From the NCBI GenBank assembly GCA_910579655.1, contig CAJTVE010000014.1:1-54445 (forward strand): a stretch of DNA of 54,445 nucleotides. The letters are read 5' to 3'. How positions within the stretch are numbered: the stretch's first letter is position 1; each line of letters opens with the position of its first letter. Position numbers and translations under genes: made by a program. Below are positions 8,697 to 16,918 of this stretch, one piece after another. Under the pieces are notes generated by a model. It was not told the DNA's origin. It worked only from the letters and a program-made list of their open reading frames with translations, and did no database searches. The stretch comes from an uncultured Allobaculum sp. (GTDB lineage: Bacteria > Bacillota_I > Bacilli_A > Erysipelotrichales > Erysipelotrichaceae).

Positions 8697-8723
8697 AAAT
8701 TGATAGAAAAATCGTATCAATTT
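8697..8723. promoter_or_regulatory. Perfect palindrome, candidate LysR operator
   Basis: The arms AAATTGATA (8697-8705) and TATCAATTT (8715-8723) are exact reverse complements around a 9-base AT-rich spacer. Its centre is about 63 bases upstream of the predicted transcription start of the MFS gene, the classic place of a LysR activator recognition site (T-N11-A inside an inverted repeat). The half-site TATCAAT recurs in front of the flavoenzyme gene (6796-6802). Confidence 0.6.
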
Positions 8724-8738
8724 CGAAGAAAAACGGTA

Positions 8739-8766
8739 TTAGACCTGAGTTTGTGAAGTATATATC
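8739..8766 (+). promoter_or_regulatory. Candidate promoter of the MFS gene
   Basis: TTAGAC (8739-8744) and TATATC (8761-8766) with a 16-base spacer, starting 16 bases after the palindrome. The -35 box is imperfect, as expected for a promoter that needs an activator. The predicted leader to the ATG at 8866 is about 93 bases and contains the shared element. Confidence 0.45.
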
Positions 8767-8800
8767 ATGAACATGTAAACGCCACCGGCGTCAGGAGAGT

Positions 8801-8828
8801 CCGCTGCTTTTTGTTTGTGACGATTCAA
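8801..8828. repeat. Shared element, copy 2
   Basis: CCGCTGCTTTTTGTTTGTGA followed by CGATTCAA, matching 6815-6841 except for one inserted G and one base change, on the same strand. Here it lies in the predicted 5' leader of the MFS gene, 38 bases before its start codon. Confidence 0.6.
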
Positions 8829-8865
8829 AATGCGATTTGAGCCTCCTAAAAAAGAAAGGAAATTT

Positions 8866-10065
8866 ATGAAAAAAAAGTATTTGCCAGCACTGCTGATCAT
8901 GTACCTGAATTATTTCATCCACGGTATCGGATGTTCGATTCTTGGACAGGCAGTCATTAAAGAAGCCCTTGGTGCGGCATGGGGTGTTGAAGCCATGTCG
9001 ATCACAGCCATCTCCGCTGCTCTTGGTTTAGGCCGACTGGTTGCCCTGCCATTTGCCGGACCACTTTCCGATAAACTCGGCCGTAAGATTTCGATCGCCA
9101 TCGGATCGGCCTCTTATGCGATCTATCTGATCGGTCTTGCCCTGGCTTTCAATGCCGGTGCAAACGGCGGTTATTCCATCGCTTATGTCTGCGCTGTGAT
9201 CGGTGGTATTGCCAACTCCTTTTTGGATACAGGGATTTATCCGGGTCTTGCTGAAATCTGGTACAAAGCCCCTTCCATTGCCACAATGGGAATTAAATTA
9301 TTCATCTCCATTGCCCAGATGATTCTGCCATTCATCTTAGGTATGACTGTGGCGACAACGGCTTCCGGCCTTGTTTCCTATAACCATCTGTTCTACATCT
9401 GCGGTATCGCTTATGTTGTCCTGCTGGTGCTGATCCTGATCGTTCCGGTTCCTGGTTCTGAAAAAGGTGACAATGCGAAAAAAGAAGGTCTTATTTCTTC
9501 TTTAAAGACAACCCACTTCTCTTTAGAGTCCATCGCCATGATCCTGATCGGCTTTACCTGCACAGGGACTTTCCAGTTATGGCTCAACTGTGCGCAGAAC
9601 TTTGCCACGTCGGTAGCTGGCTGGGAAAACCCATCCATCATGCAGACCTGGTATTCAGCCGGCACCCTGATTGCGCTGGTTGTGACAGCCATCCTGACTC
9701 GTAAGATTAAAGATGTACGTTTCATCCTGATTTACCCAGTGATCTGCCTGGCGACTTTAATTCTTGTTCTGATTATGCCAAGTCAGGCCATGATGATTAT
9801 CGGTTCCTTTGCCATTGGCTGGGCTGGTGCCGGCGGACTGTTACAGATTGTTACTTCCGTTTGCAACATGATCTTCCCGAAAATCAAAGGAACAGTTACC
9901 GCACTGGTTATGATTGCTTCCTCTCTTTGCAACTACACCATCCTGACGGCAGCTTCCAGCATGACTCCTTCGGGCGTTATGGTCATGAATATCGTATTAA
10001 CTGCCATTGGTGTGGCGCTTGGTCTGTTTGTGAACATGCGTTACTCCAAAATGGTTTCTGAATAA
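8866..10065 (+). CDS. MFS transporter, YdiN-like
   Basis: A 399-aa major facilitator with about 12 hydrophobic segments. Family marks are GLGRLVALPFAGPLSDKLGRK (loop 2-3 motif; split here between GLGRLV and DKLGRK), IANSFLDTGIYPGLAEIW and FAIGWAGAGGLLQIVTSV. These blocks resemble E. coli YdiN/YdiM, which lie beside ydiB and aroD there. The likely role is import of quinate, shikimate or a related cyclic acid through the cytoplasmic membrane. The start at 8866 is preceded by GAAAGGA; the ATG at 8830 lies in the leader. aroD follows after 163 bases on the same strand, probably in the same transcript. Substrate is inferred from context, not from residues. Confidence 0.88.
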   Translation: MKKKYLPALLIMYLNYFIHGIGCSILGQAVIKEALGAAWGVEAMSITAISAALGLGRLVALPFAGPLSDKLGRKISIAIGSASYAIYLIGLALAFNAGANGGYSIAYVCAVIGGIANSFLDTGIYPGLAEIWYKAPSIATMGIKLFISIAQMILPFILGMTVATTASGLVSYNHLFYICGIAYVVLLVLILIVPVPGSEKGDNAKKEGLISSLKTTHFSLESIAMILIGFTCTGTFQLWLNCAQNFATSVAGWENPSIMQTWYSAGTLIALVVTAILTRKIKDVRFILIYPVICLATLILVLIMPSQAMMIIGSFAIGWAGAGGLLQIVTSVCNMIFPKIKGTVTALVMIASSLCNYTILTAASSMTPSGVMVMNIVLTAIGVALGLFVNMRYSKMVSE

Positions 10066-10228
10066 TTGTAAAAATCGGCTGGCTGTCTGATCTTCCTGGA
10101 TAGATTGAGGATACGGATCCACCCGGTCACAGTCTGACCGGCTCAGGGTCCACAACGTGACAGCTATGCCATGAAAGAGATTGAAAACAGGGGATGTGGC
10201 TTCATCCCCGGAAAGGAAAAAGGACACT

Positions 10229-10990
10229 ATGAATCCAGTAAAAGTACGGGATCTTGAAATCGGATCCGGCAAACCAAAAATCATTGTTCCAATCGTTGGC
10301 GTCACCAAAGAAGATATCGTCAATGAAGCCAGAACATTTGGCGATCTGCCGCTTGATGTCGTTGAATGGCGTGTTGACTGGTTTGAAGGCAGCGATGACT
10401 TCAGCCAGGTCAAAGAGGTTCTCGAAGGCCTTCGTGAAGCTTTAGGCAACACTCCAATTCTGATGACTTTCCGTACGTCTAAAGAAGGCGGCGAAAAGCC
10501 AATCGAAATGGCAGACTATATTGCTCTCAATGTCAATGCAGCGAAAACCGGCCTGGTTGACCTGGTTGATGTTGAAGCCTTCAGCGGGGATGACGTGGTC
10601 AGAGAAATCATCGAAGGCGCCCATGCTAACAACGTGAAAGTCGTCGCTTCCAATCACGATTTCCACAAAACTCCTTCCAAATCCGATATCGTTTACCGTC
10701 TGCGCAAAATGCAGGATCTTGGCGCCGATATTCCAAAGATTGCTGTAATGCCGCAGAGTACAAAAGACGTTCTGACTTTGCTTGCAGCCACTGAAGAAAT
10801 GGCCAGCGATTTTGCGGATCGTCCAATCATTACTATGTCCATGGGTCCAAAAGGCGTGATCAGCCGTCTGGCCGGTGAAGCTTTTGGTTCCAGCATGACT
10901 TTCGGTGCAGCCAAAAAAGCTTCTGCTCCAGGTCAGATGGGTGTACTGGATCTGGATGTTGTTCTTGAAGACATTCACAACGCGATGTAA
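10229..10990 (+). CDS. aroD: Type I 3-dehydroquinate dehydratase
   Basis: A 253-aa class I dehydroquinase that converts 3-dehydroquinate to 3-dehydroshikimate through a Schiff base. The catalytic histidine is H143 in SNHDFHKTP and the Schiff-base lysine is K170 in PKIAVMPQ, the same numbering as in the E. coli enzyme as I recall it. VVEWRVD, LMTFRTSKEGG and the C-terminal FGAAKKASAPGQ loop are also conserved. The start MNPVKV at 10229 has AAAGGAAAAAGGA before it. The gene lies between the MFS carrier and the TRAP transporter, which fits catabolic use (3-dehydroquinate made from quinate) at least as well as biosynthesis. Confidence 0.96.
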   Translation: MNPVKVRDLEIGSGKPKIIVPIVGVTKEDIVNEARTFGDLPLDVVEWRVDWFEGSDDFSQVKEVLEGLREALGNTPILMTFRTSKEGGEKPIEMADYIALNVNAAKTGLVDLVDVEAFSGDDVVREIIEGAHANNVKVVASNHDFHKTPSKSDIVYRLRKMQDLGADIPKIAVMPQSTKDVLTLLAATEEMASDFADRPIITMSMGPKGVISRLAGEAFGSSMTFGAAKKASAPGQMGVLDLDVVLEDIHNAM

Positions 10991-11051
10991 GAAAACAGAA
11001 TGGTTTCCACAGGACAGATCTGCTCGTATCGTCTTGTCTTGTGGTGACTTC

Positions 11052-11085
11052 AAAGGCCAGTCCATTTTCGGAGCTGGCCTTTTTT
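11052..11085 (+). terminator. Rho-independent terminator after aroD
   Basis: AAAGGCCAG (11052-11060) pairs with CTGGCCTTT (11074-11082) around a 13-base loop and runs into a T-tract. It ends the MFS-aroD unit, so the TRAP genes have their own promoter. Confidence 0.85.
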
Positions 11086-11190
11086 GGATCGGAAGCAGGA
11101 TAGGCAGGAAATAATTGTCCAAAGCAGACATGAAAACCCATACAATTCCATGTAGTTTCACAAATTGCTGGGCAAAATGAAGGCCAGTAC

Positions 11191-11199
11191 TGCTATCAT
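11191..11199 (+). promoter_or_regulatory. Candidate extended -10 for the TRAP operon
   Basis: TGCTATCAT fits an extended -10 (TGn plus TATCAT), 73 bases before the dctQ start. No consensus -35 is found 17 bases upstream (GGCAAA), so the assignment is tentative. Confidence 0.35.
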
Positions 11200-11271
11200 C
11201 GATTTAGAATGATTTATTTTTGGCTTGGCCTGCTCTGGTCAGGCAGAAGAAAAAAGAAAGGATGAAATTCC

Positions 11272-11865
11272 ATGAAAAAGATCTGGAACTGGCTGGATGC
11301 TTATCTGGAAGAGTCGCTGCTGTGTGTCTTTCTGGCGGCGATGACTCTCATTATGGGTATCCAGGTCTTTTCCCGCTATGTTTTGCAGACATCATTGTCC
11401 TGGTCTGAGGAACTGACGCGCTACCTGTTTATCTGGAGCGGGTTTTTAAGTGTCAGCTATTGCACGAAATACTGTATTTCCATCAAGATTGAGCAGTTTG
11501 CAGCTTCTTTAAGCAGACACAGTCGTGCTGTTCTTAAAGTCATCAACCACACCATTGAGCTGGCGTTTTTTGTGTACATGATTCCATTTGCGTGGAGCTT
11601 TCTGATGTCCTCTGTTCACAATGGTCAGGTTTCACCAGCCTGCGGGCTGCCGATGTACTACGTGCAGGCGGCGCCTTTTGTTTCGTTTGTACTCGTTGCT
11701 TTCCGGATTCTGCAAAGATGGATCATTGAATTTCGCATCATGCTCGGTCAGAACGTGTATGATCCGGCTCATCCGGAAAGAAATACGGAAGAATCCTTCA
11801 TTGAAGCCAACAGTGTAGAAAATGAACCCAAGAAATATTCGAAAAAAGGAGGGCATAACAAATGA
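11272..11865 (+). CDS. dctQ: TRAP transporter small permease
   Basis: A 197-aa DctQ-type subunit with four membrane segments (about residues 17-38, 48-66, 90-110 and 125-145 by hydrophobicity). The motif WSEELTRYLFIWSGFLSVSY, with the conserved E and R of the DctQ family, sits in the second segment. The cytoplasmic C-terminal tail is long, charged and ends in KKYSKKGGHNK. It pairs with the large permease DctM to import organic acids with Na+ or H+. AAAGGA precedes the ATG. Its stop overlaps the dctM start (ATGA), so the two are translationally coupled. Confidence 0.9.
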   Translation: MKKIWNWLDAYLEESLLCVFLAAMTLIMGIQVFSRYVLQTSLSWSEELTRYLFIWSGFLSVSYCTKYCISIKIEQFAASLSRHSRAVLKVINHTIELAFFVYMIPFAWSFLMSSVHNGQVSPACGLPMYYVQAAPFVSFVLVAFRILQRWIIEFRIMLGQNVYDPAHPERNTEESFIEANSVENEPKKYSKKGGHNK

Positions 11866-13151
11866 ATGTACTGTTGTTATTTGTCGTTTTTGCCCTGCTG
11901 TTAATCATTGCCATTCCAGTTTCCATTTCGCTTGGCATCACTTCAGTATTGCCATCCATTGTTGATCCTTCATTTACCGTTGGAGCTAAGTACCTGATCC
12001 GGGCGATGTTTGGCGGCCTGGATTCCTTCCCGCTGCTGGCTGTTCCAATGTTTGTCTTATCCGGAATCATCATGGCCAAAGGTGGAATTTCCAAACGTCT
12101 GTTTGATGTCTTTGCTTACTTCTTAGGCAAGCTGCCCGCCGGCATGCCGTGCGCGGTGATTGTGACCTGCCTGTTTTATGGGGCGATCTCCGGATCCGGT
12201 CCGGCTACAGTGGCAGCAGTTGGATCGATGACCATTCCCATCCTGACCTCGCTTGGGTATGATCTAGTCTTCTGTTCCTCCATTGTTGCGGTAGCGGGAG
12301 GCCTTGGGGTCATTATTCCGCCAAGCATTCCATTTATCATGTATGGCATGGCTTCCGGGGCTTCGGTCAGCGATCTGTTTTTAGCGGGTATCGTTCCTGG
12401 CATCCTGATCGCACTTCTGTTAATGGGCTATGCGATTTTCCATTGCCATAAATATGGAGAAGACAAGGAAAAGATCAATAAAGAAGTTCAGGCTCTCCAT
12501 GATAAAGGCCTGCTTCAGGTGCTAAAGGAAAGTTTTTTCGCCCTGCTTTCACCAGTCATCATTCTGGGATGCATTTATACCGGGGTTGCTTCACCAACTG
12601 AAGCTGCAGTAATTTCGGTCTTCTACGCTTTGATCATCAGTATGTTCGTTTACAAGAGCATCAAGGCCGATGAGATCGTCAAAATCATGGTGGAAGCCCT
12701 GCGTACCTATACACCGATCTTGTTTATCCTGGCTGCATCCACAGCGTTCTCCCGCGTATTGACCTTGATGCATGTGCCGCAGGTGGTTTCGGAAATGATC
12801 ATGAATAACTTCCACAATCCGGTGATCATCCTGTTGATTATCAACATCTTCCTGTTGATTGTTGGCATGGTCATGGATACAACGCCAGCCATTCTGATCC
12901 TGACGCCAATCCTGCTGCCGATCGTGCAGGCTATTGGCATGAGTCCAATTCAGTTTGGTGTCATCATGGTTGTCAATCTGGCCATTGGGTTTGTCACTCC
13001 GCCAATTGGTGTCAACTTGTTTGTGGCCAGTTCCCTGACGGATGTGCCGCTGATGAAGATTTCCCAAAAAGCTATGCCGATGATCGGCCTGTTTTTGGTG
13101 GCGCTGCTTCTGATTACGTTTATTCCAGCGATTTCGCTGCGCCTTCTGTAG
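11862..13151 (+). CDS. dctM: TRAP transporter large permease
   Basis: A 429-aa DctM-type permease with about 12 hydrophobic segments. Conserved blocks include FPLLAVPMFVLSGIIMAKGGIS, FYGAISGSGPATVAAVGSM, GVIIPPSIPFIMYG and FVTPPIGVNLFV. It forms the ion-coupled translocation path with DctQ and receives ligand from DctP. It overlaps dctQ by 4 bases and is followed 16 bases later by dctP. The gene order Q-M-P (binding protein last) is less common than P-Q-M. Substrate unknown; the neighbouring quinate/shikimate genes suggest a cyclic carboxylate. Confidence 0.94.
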   Translation: MNVLLLFVVFALLLIIAIPVSISLGITSVLPSIVDPSFTVGAKYLIRAMFGGLDSFPLLAVPMFVLSGIIMAKGGISKRLFDVFAYFLGKLPAGMPCAVIVTCLFYGAISGSGPATVAAVGSMTIPILTSLGYDLVFCSSIVAVAGGLGVIIPPSIPFIMYGMASGASVSDLFLAGIVPGILIALLLMGYAIFHCHKYGEDKEKINKEVQALHDKGLLQVLKESFFALLSPVIILGCIYTGVASPTEAAVISVFYALIISMFVYKSIKADEIVKIMVEALRTYTPILFILAASTAFSRVLTLMHVPQVVSEMIMNNFHNPVIILLIINIFLLIVGMVMDTTPAILILTPILLPIVQAIGMSPIQFGVIMVVNLAIGFVTPPIGVNLFVASSLTDVPLMKISQKAMPMIGLFLVALLLITFIPAISLRLL

Positions 13152-13166
13152 AAAGGGGAGCTTGTT

Positions 13167-14231
13167 GTGAAATTTGAATCCTCAAAGAAAATAAAAGATG
13201 TCCCTGTACAGAAAAGAAGAAGATGGCTTCAAAAAGGCTTTGCAGGTGTGGTTTGCGGATTTGTCCTGGCCGGATCATTGCTTTGCGGCTGCTCTTTTGA
13301 TGAGGACACGCAAACCTTTGCCTGGCCGCTGGCAACGGCTTCACCAGAAGATACGGTCACCCAGATTTATGCAGAAACCTTTGCTTCGGAAGTGAACCGC
13401 TTAAGCGATGGCCGTATGAAAATTGAAGTCTATCCCAACTCCACTCTGGGCGGGGATCGGGACCTGCTGGAATCCTGTGCGGATGGGGATATTCCCTTTG
13501 TTGTTCAGAATACAGCCCCACAGGTGACGTTCATGAAAGATCTGGCTGTCTTCGATTTGCCTTGTGTCTTTGATAATCTGGAAGATCTGCGCGTGCGCAT
13601 TGATGATCCCGACTTCCATGAAGAAATTGATTCCGTCTATACCAATGGTGGGTATCATCTGCTTGGCATTGCCGATCAGGGCTTTCGCGTGATGTCGACC
13701 AATAAAGCCGTCCATTCCATTTCTGATTTCAGAGGCCAGAAAATCCGGACAATGGAAAATCCGTATCATCTGGCCTTCTGGAAAGCGATCGGCGCGGCGC
13801 CAACACCAATGTCTTTTTCGGAAGTGTATATTGGCCTGCAGCAGCACACGATTGATGCCCAGGAAAACCCCTATGAAGTGATCGTCTCCAACCGGCTGTA
13901 TGAGCAGCAGGATTATGTGGTGGAAACCAACCATCTGCCGCATTTGATCACTCTGATTGTCAATGACAAGTTCTATCAGGATCTTTGTGATGAAGATCGA
14001 AAGATTCTCGATGAAGCAGCTTCGATTGCCACTGAATACGCCCGCGAAATGTCCGATGAGCGGATTGATGAGAAGATTGAAGAAATCGAAAACAGTGGAA
14101 CGCAGATCATCGAGCTGGATCCTGAAACCCGAGATGAAATCCGCCATAAGGCTTCAAGTGTTTACAGTCAGATCGAACAGGCGATTGATCCCGATATTTA
14201 CCAGGCGTATACGGCCGGCGTTGTGGATTGA
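13167..14231 (+). CDS. dctP: TRAP transporter substrate-binding lipoprotein
   Basis: A 354-aa DctP-family binding protein. The start is a GTG at 13167 with GAAAGGGGAG upstream. A long basic N-region (KKIKDVPVQKRRRW) is followed by a hydrophobic stretch and the lipobox LLCGC, so the mature protein should be lipid-anchored outside the membrane at Cys (about residue 40). DctP features are the IYAETFASEVNRLSDGRMKIEVYPNSTLGGDRDLLES start, the arginine-bearing QGFRVMSTNKAV segment and DAQENPYEVI, where the family's ligand-carboxylate contacts lie. It ends the TRAP operon before a strong terminator. Confidence 0.92.
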   Translation: MKFESSKKIKDVPVQKRRRWLQKGFAGVVCGFVLAGSLLCGCSFDEDTQTFAWPLATASPEDTVTQIYAETFASEVNRLSDGRMKIEVYPNSTLGGDRDLLESCADGDIPFVVQNTAPQVTFMKDLAVFDLPCVFDNLEDLRVRIDDPDFHEEIDSVYTNGGYHLLGIADQGFRVMSTNKAVHSISDFRGQKIRTMENPYHLAFWKAIGAAPTPMSFSEVYIGLQQHTIDAQENPYEVIVSNRLYEQQDYVVETNHLPHLITLIVNDKFYQDLCDEDRKILDEAASIATEYAREMSDERIDEKIEEIENSGTQIIELDPETRDEIRHKASSVYSQIEQAIDPDIYQAYTAGVVD

Positions 14232-14306
14232 TGGCCTCCTGTCTGGCTGAATTGTCAAAGATAACCTGATCAATGACAGTTTGTTCCGTTTTACCAGAAG
14301 AACTGA

Positions 14307-14365
14307 AAAAGGTCGTTCACCTTATCTTTCAAAGTTTCGAGAGAAGGTGAACGACCTTTTCGTTT
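14307..14365. terminator. Bidirectional terminator between dctP and the radical SAM gene
   Basis: AAAAGGTCGTTCACCTT (14307-14323) pairs perfectly with AAGGTGAACGACCTTTT (14344-14360). T-rich sequence follows on the plus strand and the A-run at the left gives U's on the minus strand, so it can stop both converging transcripts. Confidence 0.9.
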
Positions 14366-14390
14366 TTAGCCAAATAAGAGCAGGGGGAGA

Positions 14391-15347
14391 TCAGGAGACA
14401 AACTTGCCCTGCCAGCTGTCACGGGCTAAAAGCTGCTTATCAATTTCATTGGCAGTTATCGTCTTTTTCATTGTCCATAATGGAGCAATCAGATCACTGG
14501 CCAGGCCATCACCAGTTACACGCTCAATGATGATTTCCGGCGGCAGGATTTCCAGCTGGTCACAGACGATCTCCACATACTCTTCCTGAGTCAGTAAAGG
14601 GAAGGGTGCTTTTCGATACGCCTGCCCCAGAGCAGAGTTGTCCAGCAGATGGAGCATATGGATCTTGATTGCATCCGGATGGAGTTTAGCCGCAAACCGG
14701 GCGGTTTGCAGCATATCTTCTTTGCTTTCCCCAGGCAGACCGTTGATCAGATGAAGGCAGCAAGCCAGTCCATATTTGTGACACAGGGAAGTGGCCTGGA
14801 AGGCATCTTGGGAGGTATGGGCCAAGTTCATGGCCTGGGCTGTGGCAGGATGGATGCTTTGCAGGCCAAATTCCAGCCAGGTCTGCTTGTTATACTTGGC
14901 TTGCATTTGTGAAAACCATTCGGCCATCTTTTGGGTGAAGCAATCCGTGCGGGTGGCAATCGAAATTGCACTCACTTCGGGATTTTCATAGAAGGGTGTG
15001 TAGATTTTCTTGAGTTCTTCCAATGGAGCGTAAGTATTGGAAAAAGACTGGAAGTAAGCCATGCCGATGGCTTTGGGCCATTTTTGTCTGGCTCTTTCCA
15101 GATTGGTTTCGTATTGCGTTTTCAGATCCTCACCGGCACAGAGAATCGTATCCCCGCTGCCTTCAGACGAGCAGAACCGGCATCCTCCATAGGCTTTGCT
15201 TCCATCCCGATTTGGGCAGGTAAAACCGGCGTTGAGGGGAATCTTGGCCAGTTTCTTTCCATATTTCTTTTTCATCGCATACGAGAAGGTATGGTAACGC
15301 TTATTGGTATCGGAATAGGGAAAGGGGTTATCAAGAATCTGGTTCAT
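14391..15347 (-). CDS. Radical SAM protein, YhcC/YtqA-type (TIGR01212)
   Basis: A 318-aa radical SAM protein of unknown function. The cluster cysteines are in the family's pattern GFTCPNRDGSKAYGGCRFC (widely spaced first Cys, then CxxC). The conserved KIPLNAGF lead-in, YFQSFSNTYAP, IATRTDC, WLEFGLQSIHPATAQAMNL and HLINGLPGES are present. Its start codon directly abuts the stop of the DAHP synthase gene, so the two are one leftward transcript; nothing in its sequence links it to aromatic synthesis. Confidence 0.9.
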   Translation of the reverse strand: MNQILDNPFPYSDTNKRYHTFSYAMKKKYGKKLAKIPLNAGFTCPNRDGSKAYGGCRFCSSEGSGDTILCAGEDLKTQYETNLERARQKWPKAIGMAYFQSFSNTYAPLEELKKIYTPFYENPEVSAISIATRTDCFTQKMAEWFSQMQAKYNKQTWLEFGLQSIHPATAQAMNLAHTSQDAFQATSLCHKYGLACCLHLINGLPGESKEDMLQTARFAAKLHPDAIKIHMLHLLDNSALGQAYRKAPFPLLTQEEYVEIVCDQLEILPPEIIIERVTGDGLASDLIAPLWTMKKTITANEIDKQLLARDSWQGKFVS

Positions 15348-16361
15348 TTAAAGCGTGCGGCCTACAACTTTAGCAATGGCTCTGGCTTTAGTGACCAGTT
15401 CTGCATATTTATCCGGTTTCAAAGACTGAGCTCCATCAGACCAGGCCCGGGCAGGATCTTCATGGACTTCAATAATCAATCCATCGGCACCGGCGGCAAT
15501 CGCGCCTAAAGCCTGCGCTTCCACCAGTTTCCAGTCTCCCGAAGCATGGCTTGGGTCAATGATGACCGGCAGGTGAGTGCGTTCTTTCAGAATTGGAATG
15601 ACAGCAAGATCGAGGGTGTTGCGGGTATATTTTTCAAACGTACGAATACCACGTTCACAGAAGATCACGTTCGGATTGCCTTCAGACATGATGTACTCAG
15701 CCGCCATGATCCACTCTTCAATCGTATTGGCAAGGCCCCGTTTTAAAAGAACCGGTTTATTGGTGCGGCCTACAGCTTTAAGCAGGTCAAAGTTTTGCAT
15801 ATTGCGGGCGCCGATCTGGATGATATCCACGTTTTCGACAAATTCATCAAGTTTATCAATGCTCATCAATTCGGTGACAATTGGCAGACCGGTTTTTTCA
15901 CGAGCTTTGCACAGCGCTTCAATTCCGGCTGTTCCCATGCCCTGAAAGGAATATGGAGACGTTCTGGGCTTATAGGCTCCGCCGCGAAGCATATCGGCGC
16001 CTGCTTCGAGAACTTTGCCCGCAACCGAGCAGATGGCCTCTTCGCCTTCAACCGCACAGGGGCCGGCGATCATGACGATTTTCTGACCGCCGATTTTAAT
16101 CCCGTTGACATCGACAATGGTATCTTCCGGATGGAACATACGGTTGGCAAGTTTGTAAGGCTGAGCTACACGCTGAACGTTAAAGACAATCGGATTGGCC
16201 AGGATCGAACGCTCGTCAAGCGAAGCGGTATCACCGACCAGGCCAAATACGTCATAGTTTTCACCGACGATCTTTGTGATCTTCAGTTCGCGCGACTCAA
16301 GAAGGTCAATCAGCTCATTGACTTCATTTTCAGGCGCGGTCTTTTTCAGGGTAATAATCAT
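15348..16361 (-). CDS. aroF: DAHP synthase (3-deoxy-7-phosphoheptulonate synthase), AroF/AroG-beta type
   Basis: A 337-aa enzyme of the I-beta DAHP synthase group that condenses phosphoenolpyruvate and erythrose 4-phosphate, the entry step of the shikimate pathway. Residues 1-70 are a ferredoxin-like regulatory domain (MIITLKKTAPENEVNEL...). The catalytic barrel shows IAGPCAVE, LRGGAYKPRTSPYSFQG, IQIGARNMQNF, LLKRG and IIDPSHASG. The start MIITLKK at 16361 has GGAAAGGATTT before it; the longer frame to 16433 has no ribosome binding site. It is upstream of, and directly abuts, the radical SAM gene. The N-terminal domain implies feedback control by an aromatic end product. Confidence 0.95.
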   Translation of the reverse strand: MIITLKKTAPENEVNELIDLLESRELKITKIVGENYDVFGLVGDTASLDERSILANPIVFNVQRVAQPYKLANRMFHPEDTIVDVNGIKIGGQKIVMIAGPCAVEGEEAICSVAGKVLEAGADMLRGGAYKPRTSPYSFQGMGTAGIEALCKAREKTGLPIVTELMSIDKLDEFVENVDIIQIGARNMQNFDLLKAVGRTNKPVLLKRGLANTIEEWIMAAEYIMSEGNPNVIFCERGIRTFEKYTRNTLDLAVIPILKERTHLPVIIDPSHASGDWKLVEAQALGAIAAGADGLIIEVHEDPARAWSDGAQSLKPDKYAELVTKARAIAKVVGRTL

Positions 16362-16832
16362 TTCAAAATCCTTTCCAGCAGATTTCATAACGAACTGCAT
16401 CGAACTTTCAAAGATGCAGATCCCCCAGACCATTTGAGAATAAAGCTGTCGGTCTGTTTAGAACGCATCAAACGGAACCCGAAAAGAGACAGAGATGAAG
16501 TTTTGACAGAAATACTCGCAGAAATGCGAATATTTGCACAGAAAACAACTTTTTTTCTTTTTTTCTTCCTTTTCGAATTTCAAAACCGTGAATGCAAAAG
16601 GGGAACATCTCTGAAAGCGTGTCTTTCCTATGATAATCAAAATGAGGACGAAGAGCGAAAGCGAAGCAGAGAAAGAGCTCGTTTTTTGCCGAAAACATCG
16701 GCAAATTCGATCAAATCAGAATGAATCAGGAAAACAGAGTCCGCAGATTTACATTCCTTTTCAGAAAACAGAATCCACTGATATGCAAGCAGGTGGTCAG
16801 ATTTGATGATAAATCGGCCATTTTGGCATATT
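16362..16832. other. Divergent intergenic region between aroF and hpf
   Basis: About 470 bases without a credible gene. It contains a perfect 6-bp-arm palindrome, TTGCCG-AAAACAT-CGGCAA (16686-16704), possibly an operator for the leftward aroF unit, and a T-rich run at 16547-16567. No T-box or leader peptide for aromatic amino acids was recognised. Confidence 0.5.
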
Positions 16833-16861
16833 TTGACGCACCTTTGAATCTGACATACAAT
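16833..16861 (+). promoter_or_regulatory. Sigma-A promoter of hpf
   Basis: TTGACG (16833-16838), a 17-base spacer, and TACAAT (16856-16861): five of six consensus bases in each box. Predicted leader of about 50 bases to the ATG at 16919. Confidence 0.85.
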
Positions 16862-16918
16862 AGAGCCATAGTTAAGAGGTTCAAATGGTTGAACCTTTCT
16901 GAAATGGAGCGTGATTCT

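Larger units (their letters stand above)
7793..8865. other. 1.07-kb divergent regulatory region
   Basis: The stretch between the regulator and the MFS gene contains no gene I can support. Frames of 93 and 176 codons around 7927-8457 consist of a translated 12-bp tandem repeat plus unrecognisable sequence. It does hold the tandem repeat (8013-8060), an imperfect hairpin (8411-8443), a perfect 27-bp palindrome (8697-8723), a candidate promoter (8739-8766) and the second copy of the shared element (8801-8828). A small RNA here cannot be excluded. Confidence 0.6.

Noticed and set aside
10442..11161. 239-codon minus-strand frame
   Set aside because: Antisense to aroD, which has catalytic H143 and K170; no independent evidence.
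15795..16724. 309-codon plus-strand frame
   Set aside because: It is antisense to aroF, whose active-site motifs are clear; the plus-strand translation has no family features.
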